Assembly (NCBI GenBank): GCA_025201705.1
Contig: MU616679.1
Span: 1-57,486 of the forward strand
Source: Dissophora ornata
Lineage: Eukaryota; Mortierellomycota; Mortierellomycetes; Mortierellales; Mortierellaceae
Reading direction: 5' to 3'
Length of the DNA stretch: 57,486 bases
The notes under the pieces are model-generated. The model made no database searches, was not told the DNA's origin, and saw only the letters and a program-made list of their open reading frames with translations. The position numbers and the translations under genes are program-made. Shown here piece after piece: positions 42,825 to 53,505 of this stretch; the stretch's first letter is position 1, and every line of letters starts with the position of its first letter.

Positions 42825-45800
42825 ATGAATAATGGCTCGTTACCCGGACTCCCCGATCCATCAAAGCAGTCATTAGAAAGCGGATATGTGTATCAGGAGT
42901 TTCACGATGACTCGAATGCGTTCGAGGTGAGGGTCTTTCCAGGAATAGCACTTACGCAAGGAAAGCCTTTCATTATGTGGGACGATATCCTGGATGCCTT
43001 TCCGGACGTTTCCCGACTCCAATGCGGGAAGCGGATAGTCGGGTTCATGGCAGATGCTGTTGGCAGCAGGTAAGGAGATCATACGTCCTTTGTTTCCGCC
43101 ACGGCTCAGTGATATTCGCCGTTGCCTGTTGGACTGCGTGTTGCGTGGCTCTGTGATTTCCAATAACGACAACCATGCTTGTATCCCGATAGATTGCAGC
43201 CGCTCCGGGTAGAGTACCAACCTCAATCCAGCATAAAAGTTATTCACAACCCTGGAACTTCGTCTCGGGCTACCTCCTCCAGTCGGACTGGCAACTCGAG
43301 CCCCTCATCATCATCACCCAGTCCGTCTCCTTCTCCAGACAGCAACCAGGTCGATGTCTTTGGACTATCATTTCCTCCTCCCCCTATCTCTTCTCCATCT
43401 GAACGGGACACCACCAACACACGCACTCTTCCATCTCATGGATGGCTTAACAGCAGCAATTTAGGGCAACCACCACCTATTCCTCCTCGACCATCCACTC
43501 TTCGCTCCCCCCAGCCTCCTAAACCTCCCCAGTCCCCCAAACCTCCTCAGTCTCCCAAACCTCCTCAGTCTCCCAAGCCTCCCCAGTCTCCCAAACCTCC
43601 CCAGTCCCCCAAACCTCCTCAGTCTTCCAGACTTCCTCAGTCTCCCAAACCTCAGTTTGCGAAAAACGAAAAAAAAGCTGAACCTTATGCACGGGCTCCT
43701 CTGAGTGACCAACAATTGGCGCCTGTCAATGGGCAAGAGTCGGCGCCTATTAGTGGACGGAAGTCGGCACCTATAACTGACCGAAAACTGCCTCCCGTTG
43801 GTGAGCGGGAAGTAGCACTGCTCGGTGAACAAGGCAGGATATCTCCTGCAGTGCGGGACCAGGCACCTGTTACTGGACAAGATACGCCACCAAATGCCGA
43901 ACTGGAACAAGTGCCTCTCAGTGGAAAGGATCTGCCACCACTATACGCCCTACACGAACGTGACGCTGTGATCCCCTCTCGTTCTCCTCAGGCTCCCCAG
44001 GGTCATTTCCAGAACGAGAAGTCTAACAGCAGTCATAATAACAGCAATGCGGGCATAAGATCGCCCATGGCTCCCCAAGGTGTCTGGGCGTCGACTCTGC
44101 GGGATAGCGTCTTGTTAGAACCGTCATTGTCAGATGAGGTCAAGAAGAGCTATCGTTCCTCAGTTGTCCTCTACGAGTCCTTTGTGCAGTGCATCGAGGA
44201 TGGCCAGACGACGCAGGCGAATGTCATCCAGGAAGACTTTCTAGAGCAATTTACGATGTTGCAGGCAGAGATGGCGAAGAATCAGGAGCTGCAGCAGCAG
44301 ATGTTGGAGATGCAGCAGGCGATGATCGAATTGCAACAGCAGACCCAAGATCGCCTCGCTGATATTCAGACGAGGGTTAAGGCGATTTTGACACAGACTT
44401 TTGAGTTTCACGATTACCCTGTCCCTCGATTGTTTGTTATCCTGCCCAAGAACAGCGCCACCTGGGACCCCATCAATCCTTCACCGAACAAATTCCGATT
44501 ACACTTCTTGTGTGAATGCGAAGAGCATCCGAAGTCGTTATTGGGAGTGGATAGCAATATGCCCCAGCACATCCATCTGGCAAATCATGAAGGGTACGAC
44601 TTGGAGAGCCCTGCAGAGTTCTTCCGGCGGTACGGATCGTACGTGCTGAACCTGCTGCAAATGCTCAAGTATGGTGTGTCCGCTGGGGGATTTGTAGTCC
44701 CGGCATTATCGCCACCAAAAACAGCAGGACAGGAAAACAGCAATACATCCGATAACTCTGACCAGAAAAGCATGGAGATCAGTGTCAACCAGGCAACCGA
44801 ATATCTGCAATACCTATCGTCTGCTGGACAACTTGCCCCTCCCAACATGGTCCCAGGAATGCAGCGAAACCTGGACGAACTGGGACCCTTGGAAGGTGCA
44901 GACCTACGACTTTTGGGGGCTTTCCTCAAGAACAAAGATGGCCAAAGAGTACTCGGGAACCTCTACAGGATCGTCACGAACGAAGGTCGTGTTAGATGGG
45001 TATGTGTGAATCACTACCGCGAATCATGCAACGCTGTAGTCATAAAAGAACTCTCCGACGTAGTTGCCATTAATCGTGGTTCGTTTTATGAGAGTCTTGG
45101 CCGGGCAGAGGTATCGCTATCGTCGGCCACATTCGCTTCTCAGTTCTATAAGGTTATGGAGCGGGCAACTTTCCTTCTGGAGCTCAAGGTCACACTCAAA
45201 TGGGACGTCTCGATGAATGATCTCAAGGTCCTACGGGATTCAGTACAAATTTCAAACATCGCCTCCCTGGAGCTAACATGCGGCGTATCGGCATCCGATA
45301 TCCTCAACCGCAGCAAGAAATCGGATCCATTGTGGCAGGTCATGATGAGAAACAGCATGCAATCCTTCATCCTGAACGACTACACCGGCTTTTTCTCTCG
45401 GGTGACCATCCCAGCTATCAAGACCAATCTCCGTGTGTTGAAGATCTCGGAGCGAGTGGAATGGAAGAAGGATGGCGATAAAGTGGTGGAGTTACTCGAG
45501 AAGTGTCCCCGCCTGCAGGAGCTGCATTTGGGATGTACTGAAGTAGACGAGGCGTACAAGGCGATCAAACGGATCAACTACGACTTCCGAACCTTGGAGC
45601 AGCTGACGTTAGACAGTGGAGACTCGAATGGAGTGCAGGTGCAGTTTGAGGGTGGCGTCCCCTTTTCGATCAACCTTATTACCGCAGATCTATCCAGCTC
45701 GCTTCTTAAAGACGCTCGAGCTCTTCGATCGCTTCATGTTCGCCCGGGTATTCATGCTAAAGTCAACGTCGATATTCCATGGCTCACAGACATTGTTTCC

Positions 45801-46472
45801 AGGAATTCCAACCTAACCAAACTGATCATTCAATGCGAGACGTCGGAGTTCATGCGACTTCACAATGCAGTGAAGGAAGTGCTCAACGTGGAGCGGTCGA
45901 GTAATCTGCACATTCTCAAGGTGTATGGAGGTCGCAACCAACTGTCGATCGCTAACTTGCAGGGCAACACCGCTATCGAACTGGAACTCATGTCGATCAA
46001 CGCGTCCCGAGATGTCATGGAAGCACTGCTAAAAGTATACGGGACTCGACTAACAAAAGTCAGGTTCGAGGGCGACATCCTAGAGCCGTTATTCGATACA
46101 GCGCTCCATGGCGCTGCGATTATGTTGAAGCACGTTGAGATGAGAGGATCTTGTCTACGACCTGATACGCTCTATAACCTGAGGCTGGTCCTGGCACGAT
46201 GCGAATCGTCGTTGATAGATCTTTCGATGGTAATGGACATGCGCTGGGATGGATCGGAGCTGAGCACTGAGCTGGCGGATTTCATTGCGGATTTCGGACC
46301 CAAGTGGACAAGGATTACGGTCAGCGATGCGGATGCCCCTGGGTGGTTGATGGCGTTGAATCAACGTGGGTTCTTGATGCCGGCAGACGTGTTGGACAGG
46401 GTGTCTTCTGGAAAATCCGAGTTGAATCTTACGCACAACCTGCGCCTTGGGAAGGCCAGCCGGAGTGATTGA
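42825..46472 (+). CDS. LRR-family protein D, with expanded proline-repeat linker
   Basis: Exons 42825-43069 and 43193-46472 give 1,174 residues, the longest member. The intron (GTAAGG...CCGATAG) is phase 2 as in A and C. The N-terminal module has PFIMWDDILDAFPDVSRLQ and LQPLRVEYQPQSSIKVI. The linker of about 230 residues holds a PKPPQS hexapeptide array, then ~10-residue degenerate repeats of APVNGQE / APISGRK / APITDRK type. The conserved part follows: VKKSYRSSVVLYESF, coiled coil, LFVILPKNSATWDP, HIHLANHEGYDLESPAEFF, GNLYRIVTNEGRVRWVCV and LRR-like C-terminus. The protein is intact. The linker difference from neighbouring C, despite very similar downstream sequence, suggests fast change in the linker. 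Function is unknown. Confidence 0.85.
43511..43656 (+). repeat. 18-bp tandem coding repeat (PKPPQS)
   Basis: About seven consecutive PKPPQS units plus diverged edges (QSSRLPQSPKP). The DNA unit is 18 bp, CCCAAACCTCCTCAGTCT with C/T and A/G variants. It lies in the linker of paralog D and is absent from C, so it probably arose by slippage after duplication. Confidence 0.9.
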
Positions 46473-46813
46473 CAGCATTAGCAGCAACATCCATAGCATC
46501 TACACAATCTCATGGCATATATCCGAACACTCTTTGATCTTGCAGAAGAATGATCTGTGAATTATGACTGGCTATTGCAAGGCAATGTGGATGTTGATGC
46601 ACGAAGTCATATCCGGGCGCAGCAAGCAAATGAGCAAATGAGGGAGGATTGTTGATCCAAATTGCGTCCTGTGGTGGCTCAGCTCATATCACTCTTTTTT
46701 TTTTTTTTTTTGTGTCCCGTCGCGAAGAAAGGAAAGTTTCCAACTTCTTGAACGGGGTCTCCATTCATTCCATTCCGCCCTTCATTGCGCCCCTCGACTG
46801 CTGATCAGTGTGC
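46473..46813. other. Intergenic gap with poly-T before SUA5
   Basis: 341 nt between paralog D and SUA5. A 17-base T-run (46695-46711) lies about 100 nt upstream of the SUA5 start and could act as a nucleosome-excluding promoter tract. Nothing else was seen. Confidence 0.55.
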
Positions 46814-48220
46814 ATGTTCAGTCGGACCGCCCTTCAACTGCCTCTTATCATCCATAGGCTGACAAGATCATTCACCTCTTCCGCCATGGCAAACTCTTCC
46901 GCGGCGGCCGCCACCAATAATTCTACCGCTATTGGCGTTTCACAACCGTCACCCGCAGCAACCTTCAATACCCTACTCGAAACCATCGACCCTGCCACAA
47001 TCACATACAGCTGCACAGACATAGAGGATCCCATTCCCGAAATCTCCCAACTACACACCCGCCTCGTCCTCGAACAAGCTGCTCAGATCCTCAGAGAGGG
47101 TCAGGTTGTTGGCATGCCCACCGAGACTGTCTATGGCCTAGCTTCCAACGCCCTCGACCCTGTTGCTGCGCAGCGCATCTTCATGGCCAAGAATAGGCCC
47201 CAGGACAACCCTCTGATCGTCCATGTCTCCTCCTTGAAAATGCTTCGATCTATACTCAGGGAGAACAAGATCCCTGCGGTGTACTCTGATCTGATCCGCG
47301 CCTACTGGCCTGGTCCCTTGACATTACTCTTTCCGAGATCGGATCTGATCCCGGACGAGATCACTTGTGGACAAGCCACGGTCGCTGTCCGGTTCCCATC
47401 TCACCCAATCACTCGTGCGCTGATCACAGCTTGTGATCGGCCCCTGGCAGCACCTTCAGCCAACTCCTCTGGAAAGCCTTCTCCGACGCTCGCGTCGCAT
47501 GTGATGGATGATTTGAAGGGAAAGATACCCATGGTCATTGATGGTGGCCAATGTAGTTTTGGAATTGAGTCAACTGTCGTCGATGGATTAAGGGTCCCAC
47601 CTGCGATCTTAAGACCCGGCGGAGTCACGTTTGAGCAGATCCGTCAGGTGCTAGGGATGGAGCAGGTCCAGGTGTACAAGAAGCATTTTACGGACGCCGC
47701 CATGGAACAGGCACCGACTACGCCAGGAATGAAGTACAGACATTACTCGCCTGAAGCGGAGGTTGTGCTAGTGGAATACATCAGAACAGAAGCACAGGAA
47801 ATCAACGGATCGAGATTGGGACCATTAAGTGCGACCACGCCACAGTACGGCGTGATCTTGAAGGAGATTGAAAAGTTGAAAAAGGAGGGCAAGAAGAGGT
47901 TTGGTATCCTCCGCACCTCTTTCGCTTTGCCTTCACTTGGTGCAGGAGCCGTCAACACGAGTGGACGGAGCAGCGGGGCTGTAGATTGCGCTAATAGCTC
48001 TGTCGATGAAAGTGTGATTGAGTTTCCATTAGGCCAGAGCTCCAAGCCAGACGATGTTGCCCGTGAGCTTTTTAGGGGACTTCGTTTCTTGGACGGTCAA
48101 AACGTGGACTGTATCTTTGTCGAGGGTATCAGTGAAGAGGAGGAAGGTCTCGCAGTAATGAACCGAGTGCGTAAGGCAGCATCTAGAACCATCTCATCAG
48201 AGTTGACGGAGTTCTTGTAA
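46814..48220 (+). CDS. SUA5: Threonylcarbamoyl-AMP synthase (Sua5/YrdC)
   Basis: Single exon of 468 residues from ATG at 46814. The YrdC domain shows EGQVVGMPTETVYGLASNAL, KNRPQDNPLIVHV, YWPGPLTLLFPRS, TVAVRFPSHP and APSANSSGKPSPT; the C-terminal Sua5 domain includes GMKYRHYSPEAEVVLVEY and GLRFLDGQNVDCIFVEG. The enzyme makes threonylcarbamoyl-AMP from Thr, bicarbonate and ATP for the t6A37 modification of ANN-decoding tRNAs. The first 24 residues (MFSRTALQLPLIIHRLTRSF...) are basic and amphipathic like a mitochondrial presequence, and a second in-frame ATG at 46886 in a GCCATGGC context would give a cytosolic form, as expected for a protein serving both compartments. Confidence 0.95.
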   Translation: MFSRTALQLPLIIHRLTRSFTSSAMANSSAAAATNNSTAIGVSQPSPAATFNTLLETIDPATITYSCTDIEDPIPEISQLHTRLVLEQAAQILREGQVVGMPTETVYGLASNALDPVAAQRIFMAKNRPQDNPLIVHVSSLKMLRSILRENKIPAVYSDLIRAYWPGPLTLLFPRSDLIPDEITCGQATVAVRFPSHPITRALITACDRPLAAPSANSSGKPSPTLASHVMDDLKGKIPMVIDGGQCSFGIESTVVDGLRVPPAILRPGGVTFEQIRQVLGMEQVQVYKKHFTDAAMEQAPTTPGMKYRHYSPEAEVVLVEYIRTEAQEINGSRLGPLSATTPQYGVILKEIEKLKKEGKKRFGILRTSFALPSLGAGAVNTSGRSSGAVDCANSSVDESVIEFPLGQSSKPDDVARELFRGLRFLDGQNVDCIFVEGISEEEEGLAVMNRVRKAASRTISSELTEFL

Positions 48221-48378
48221 AGACAATAAATAAAAATACAAACCAACGCTCATAGAGATGGATACACATGCTAACATAGTTTGTTATGCATTCAGTTTTG
48301 GTCTATATTGTCTATGATGATTGTGCTTGCTGGATACCAGCTGCATGCTGACAAGCGCTTCTATTTTGTACTATTCTT

Positions 48379-50324
48379 CTAATCCAGCACTTTGAGCATC
48401 TCCTCGACGGTCAAGAACTTTTCTCTTGGCTTGCCTGCCTTGGCTCCGAGATCGATTTCCTTCTGCTCGATTTTTTTCCAGTCCTCATACGAGACGGTCT
48501 TGTGACCCTTGGAATGAAGTAGCTCCAGAATAGGTTTACCTCCTTCCTTGTGTGATGAGCTACCGTTCAACATCGGCCTGCCGTTTACCCAGTCAGAAAT
48601 GATTGTGTCGCCAGTTTGGTAGGCATCAGCCATCGTCGTTGCGATCACTCCGATAGGTCCTCGTTTCAACCAACCGGACGCATATAATCCAGGGACCTGA
48701 AAAACAAACGCCATAAGTTTCTGTACAAGAGACACATATAATCAATGAGCCAGTGCGTCCTCTAACTTACAATATTTTGATCCGCATCGACAACCTTGCC
48801 GTCCATGTTCGGTACAATGCCCTTGCGCTCGTCAAACGGAACACATTGGACTCCGACGCTCTTGTAGCCAATACTCCTAAATGCCAGTCCACAGTCCAAG
48901 CTCTCCTTCTCCCCTGTTGCCACTGCCCTTTGACTACTGTCCGCACCCTCCAAACGGTTGATACCCAACTCAATAGTCTTCAATTGCTGCCCCTGTCCCT
49001 GCCCCTGATTGTTTTGTCCTGTGAATCCCAGAGGACTGCGCAGGAACAAGAGTGACCACGATTTTGGTTGGTCGGGCTTTGATTCCTTAATTCCCTTTTC
49101 AAGCAATCCCATCAGTCGCTTCCGAGGTCGCTCCAGGGTCTTGCCAGCGCGCTCCATCTCTGACGCGAGGAGGTCCCGGTCCATGTGGAAGGTGGTATCT
49201 GGCAACTGAAGCATCTCTCTCAGCTCCTTTGCCGTAAAGGCAACCTATTATGTTTTCACAGGCGACAGCGAATGAAAAGAATACGCAATGTCAACAAAAC
49301 ACGGTGGGCCAAATAAGAATTTGGTCCCTAATATTAAAATTTTTCAGATTTTACCTCCAATGGTCCACGACGCCCAACAACATGAACATGCTTGACCCGA
49401 CTCCTCTCCAAGATCTTGATCATCTTCTCCGTCAGATCCGTCTTCCTCAACTCCTCCAGGGGCGTCAATAGGATCCTGGCCACGTCCAATGCAACGTTAC
49501 CCTGTCCAATCACCACGGCAGTCTCGGACTGGCTCAGATCAATCTCCAACCCTTGCTCACTCGGTAATCCGTTGTAAAATCCCACAAATGACCTTGCTGC
49601 CATCACTCCCTTGAGTGACTGTTCGTTGGGCACACCCAACAGCCGATCTTCATGGGCGCCATAGGCCAAAAGGATAGCGTCGTAATGAGCGCGAAGATCT
49701 GAGATCTCAAGATCAGCTTTTTCGGAACCTGGGGTGATATAAGTACCCACAGAGGTGTTGCCGATGAATGTAAAATTCGGGTTCTGCGCAACCTCGTCAA
49801 ATGTGTGCATCACATTCTTTGTTCAGAAAATAGAAAAAAAAAAAAAAGTGCCGTGCGTTAAGATCAAATAAAAGCAGTTTCGCTATTGCTTCTGGCGATT
49901 TTAAGTAATCTTTCGTTACTTTGACTTCAGGGTGATCGGGTGCAACACCAAAGCGCACCAGACCATGTGGGACTGGCAAGGCCTCGTACATATCGATCGA
50001 GGCTTCAGGCACATTCTTCAAGATCCTGTGGGCGGTGTAAAATCCTCCAGGGCCACTGCCGATCACTGCGACCCGGAATGGCCTTTTAGCCCTCTCTCCG
50101 TCTGCAGGGGCTGTGTTGCCCCCAGCGCTGTTTTTCTCGGGCAGGAAGGAGCGCCATGAGGTAGAGAATGCACGGGCATCCTGCGACAGAGGAATAGATC
50201 TGAATGTAGACCCTCTGGAGGCGAGCAAATGAGTAGAAGTGAATGAGGAAGCAGAGGACAGCAGCAGGCAGCGACGTCCTTGGACATGGTGCTGTCCACG
50301 GGCGAGCAATGAGAGGCGGATCAT
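48379..50324 (-). CDS. ARH1: Mitochondrial NADPH:ferredoxin/adrenodoxin reductase
   Basis: Exons 50324-49920, 49816-49355, 49244-48771 and 48696-48379, all phase 0, give 552 residues. FAD-binding VAVIGSGPGGFYTA, then LVRFGVAPDHPEVK|NVMHTF; NADP-binding VVIGQGNVALDVARILL; VVGRRGPLE|VAFTAKELREM; C-terminal VPGLYASGWLKRGPIGVIAT and GKPREKFLTVEEML. These match human FDXR nearly throughout. The enzyme passes electrons from NADPH to mitochondrial ferredoxin for Fe-S cluster and heme A synthesis. The start is chosen at the Met giving an Arg/Ser-rich presequence (MIRLSLLARG...); in-frame Met codons at 50399 and further 5' (50546) exist but give a less typical N-terminus. The intron 1 acceptor is preceded by an unusual 14-base T-run on the coding strand. 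Confidence 0.94.
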
Positions 50325-51817
50325 TGTTGGTGTGAGGAGTAAAGGGAATGTGGAGGACAGAGATTCGTCGCAACAGCGCAGCCAGGAACGAAGGGACATA
50401 AATTGCACGGTGGCTGTGACTCGATCCCACAGCACAGGTGAGACGCGTGCTTCTACGCGACTGTCAACATACATCCTAGATTTGCTCATCGCGCAAAGCA
50501 CATCATATACACCACCACCTCGCAAATAGCTACCCATACTTATCAAATGGATGATATTATTCCTATAAAGAGATAATAGGAAGGTAGTGGCACAGTGTTA
50601 AAAGGCGGACGATATGACTGACATCTGCCCTCTGGTTGAAGCACCAGATGGTCTCGCACGCTATGCTGCAAACAACAGCCTACGCTCCCTCTTAAGATTC
50701 GGGCTGGGGATGAGCCGAGAGCAACCACGTGTGTCTAGTTGCTGCACTACTTCCTATAATTAACCCATTACCGGTTCATATATGTACATGTTGATGTAGA
50801 TGGCGCTCTGGAGTTTTATTGCAGCTTATTGGCGAGAGTGGCTCAGAGTAGCCCCTGCATCTATGAATTTAGCGAACAAAAGTCGAATCTGGTGGGCCTT
50901 CCTGCCCCGAACTACATGTTTGAAGCGACTCAACTGCTGTCATGTCGCAATGGCAACCATTTTGCCCTAAATCTGAACGCATCTTCTCTCGCAGATAGGC
51001 GATCAAGAAGGGTCGGTTTACTCATGTGCGGAATTGCAAGCTCACACTCGTTATTACGCTCTGTCGGCGCACGAAACCACATGAGATGCAATTTTCTTTT
51101 TCAGTCAATGTCGAAAGGATGATACCCACATTGATGCCTATCTGCGAGCACTACTGGGGTGACGAGCTACAATATTCTCTTCTTTCTTCAGTAATCGAGG
51201 GTTAGTATATTTCTCTTAGTACACGACAGTGGCTTGTTAAACATATGTAACTATCCTAAGCTATGCTGTAGAATGGAGTTTTTTGATAAATGTCACCTCA
51301 AAACAGAGTCGAGACGTAATCCCTCAGCTACACCGAATGAAGTCCGCGGGAGAAAAGGCCTTCGTTTTATACTCTCGACACAACATTGATGAGTTGCTTC
51401 CTCTGTAGCAAAGCTCTTCTCTGCCGAGCTTAACGTTATCCAGCCCCTTTCCCATTTAGACGTTTTGTTATTTTTGCAAAAGAATGACATGACCCCTTCA
51501 CCTGCGAAAGCATTAACCAATCGGAAAATTTAGAAAAAAAAAACAAAACAAGCTTGCAACTACTTCGTTTTCTCTACGTTTTTACATATAAGAGACTCTT
51601 CGTCGCGCAATGTTTCCACAATTGTATCTCTCCACACACACCACCGACTCGCTTCCATACTCCAAACCATCTCCCCCAACGAAAGGTAACAAAGAGAAGA
51701 GACCCTTTTGTTTGGCGGTGGAATAAAAGGCTCGTTTTTAACGTGTGCACAATAACTGGCTCTTGACTACTCATAACTCTCGTCTTTATTCTTCATCTAC
51801 TCGCATAGCCAATCACC
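50325..51817. other. Intergenic region between divergent ARH1 and heme oxygenase
   Basis: About 1.5 kb. Only short overlapping ORFs without motifs; some A-rich runs near 51530-51550. Any 5' extension of ARH1 would fall in the first 220 nt. No RNA gene or repeat recognised. Confidence 0.5.
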
Positions 51818-52860
51818 ATGACCCTCCTCGCTACCGAACTCAAAGAAGGCACCAAGGTCCTCCATGCCGAAGCAGGACGCTCCAAATTCATGCTGTACGT
51901 CGATGCTAAGATTCTCCTACCCTCGCCCTCGTTTCTGCTCTCGATTTGTGTTCTATTGATTGCAAACAAGTCGATGTTCTTAAGTATGGCCAACGTCCGC
52001 TCCACTCTTGACTAATGTGCTACGTCCCTGGTCGTAGATTATTTTTCAAGGGTGAAGTCAGCCCGTCAACGTACGGACGATTCCTCATCTCACTCCACCA
52101 GATCTACTCGTAAGAATTCTTGTATCCCCTATGCTTGCCATCGCTGCGACAGCAATAGCAACATGGTAAGCTCAAATCTGACATCTATTGTTACACCAGT
52201 GTCCTTGAGAGAGTCTTAGAAGAGCACAAGGACAATCCAAATCTTTCGCTCATCTACTTCCCAGATGAACTCTTCCGCGTCAAGAACCTTGAGGAGGACA
52301 TCGAGTTCTTTAATGGTCCCGACTGGCGCGAGATGCTGGCCGTCATCACCCCAGCCCAGAAAGCCTATATTTCTGCCATCGAACGATGTTCATCCTCCCC
52401 TACACCAGAGCTCCTCATCGCGCACTCCTACGTCCGTTACCTCGGCGACCTCTCCGGTGGACAGGTTCTCGTGAAACGACTCCAGAAATTCAATGATCTC
52501 CCCGAGGATAAGGGTGCCTCATTCTATCGGTTTGATCTGATCGAAGATGCGGGTATGTTCAAAGAAATGTATCGGAAGAGACTGAACCAAGTCGAGGTGA
52601 GCGATGAGCTGCAGCAACAAATCGTGGAGGAGGCCAAGGAGACATTTTTGAGAAATATTGCTCTCTTTCAGGAGTTTGATTGTGAATTCGAGGGTCTGGA
52701 AATGCCTAGGAGGGCACAGGAAAAGGGGTCGGTGTTCGAGGAAAGGGCGGAGAAGCGGACTACAAAGTCAAATGATGAAGGCCCCTTTACTTCCTTGATA
52801 CCATCCAGCCTGTGGAACTCACTGGCTGGTGTCATGGGCTATACGCGTGTGGAGCCATGA
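51818..52860 (+). CDS. HMX1: Heme oxygenase
   Basis: Exons 51818-51894, 52038-52109 and 52200-52860 (both introns phase 2) give 269 residues. The proximal heme-ligand His is in TKVLHAEAGRSKFM (His16), and the distal-helix signature is YVRYLGDLSGGQVL. Other family blocks are YFPDELFRVKNLEEDIEFF, PELLIAHSY and EEAKETFLRNIALFQEF. The enzyme cleaves heme to biliverdin, CO and iron, here probably for iron recovery or heme turnover. Yeast Hmx1 and mammalian HO-1 carry a C-terminal membrane anchor; this protein ends SLWNSLAGVMGYTRVEP, a weakly hydrophobic tail with no clear helix, so it may be soluble or loosely bound. The first two exons are very short and depend on splice inference plus alignment to HO-1 from memory. 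Confidence 0.92.
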
Positions 52861-53173
52861 TAGATTTACCTCTGGCACATGGTCTGTCACCCCACACATT
52901 GCAGTATGGTTTTTTTACATTGCAATTAATCTTGATTAAATGATACACCTTACCACATCTACCGAGGAATAAAAAAAACGTACTGTACACATTTTCTTCG
53001 CTTTCATACACATACAACTCTCCTCTGAATTTTTCGGCGTTTCGGGAGAGCGCCTTTTGTTTTTACTCCCGTGGAAGGTCCTCGTTGGTAGTAAATTCTT
53101 CTGTCTTCTGTTCAATGCTGCTTTGGATCCAGACTAGGAACTCGCCTGTATCATACATGTCGCTTTCATATCC

Positions 53174-53476
53174 ATGTGGGTCGTGGCCCTCCTCACCTCT
53201 CTCTTCGTACACTTCCTTCTTCTCGCCCTCGTTGTCCTCTTCACTCTCCTCGCCCAGCCAATCGGCGCGATGTCCCGCTCTCCATACGAGCCCTCCACAT
53301 CAACATCCTCCTCTCCATATGCAGCCTCCAATCCTCGTGGCAATGGTTCCTTGTAAGCGCTCTTATTCAGATACCAAACCTGGTTCATCTGGAACCCAGG
53401 TGATAGTTGATCCTCTTCTGGTTTTAGCCATCATAATCTGCGAGCTTTCTTTATTTGCCGTTTAGCACCTCTATGA
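53174..53476 (+). CDS. Possible small single-pass membrane protein (uncertain)
   Basis: An ORF beginning MWVVALLTSLFVHFLLLALV has one strong hydrophobic helix, then a Ser/Pro/Tyr-rich tail. It stops at 53356, or, if a good donor (TT|GTAAGC at 53353) is used with acceptor GTTTTAG, continues from 53428 to 53476, for 75 residues. Against it, the opposite strand also has protein-like frames here: one containing YLNKSAYKEPLPRGLEAAYG, and an acidic one ending FLVWIQSSIEQKTEEF. I cannot decide which strand is coding. The remaining intergenic parts (52861-53173 and after 53476) show nothing else. Confidence 0.25.
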
Positions 53477-53505
53477 CAGCTCGTACAATTCCACATGTTT
53501 GATTT

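Noticed and set aside
43461..43910. Minus-strand ORF of 149 codons antisense to the PKPPQS array
   Set aside because: It is a composition artefact of the 18-bp repeat (GRLRRFG-type) opposite an intact gene.
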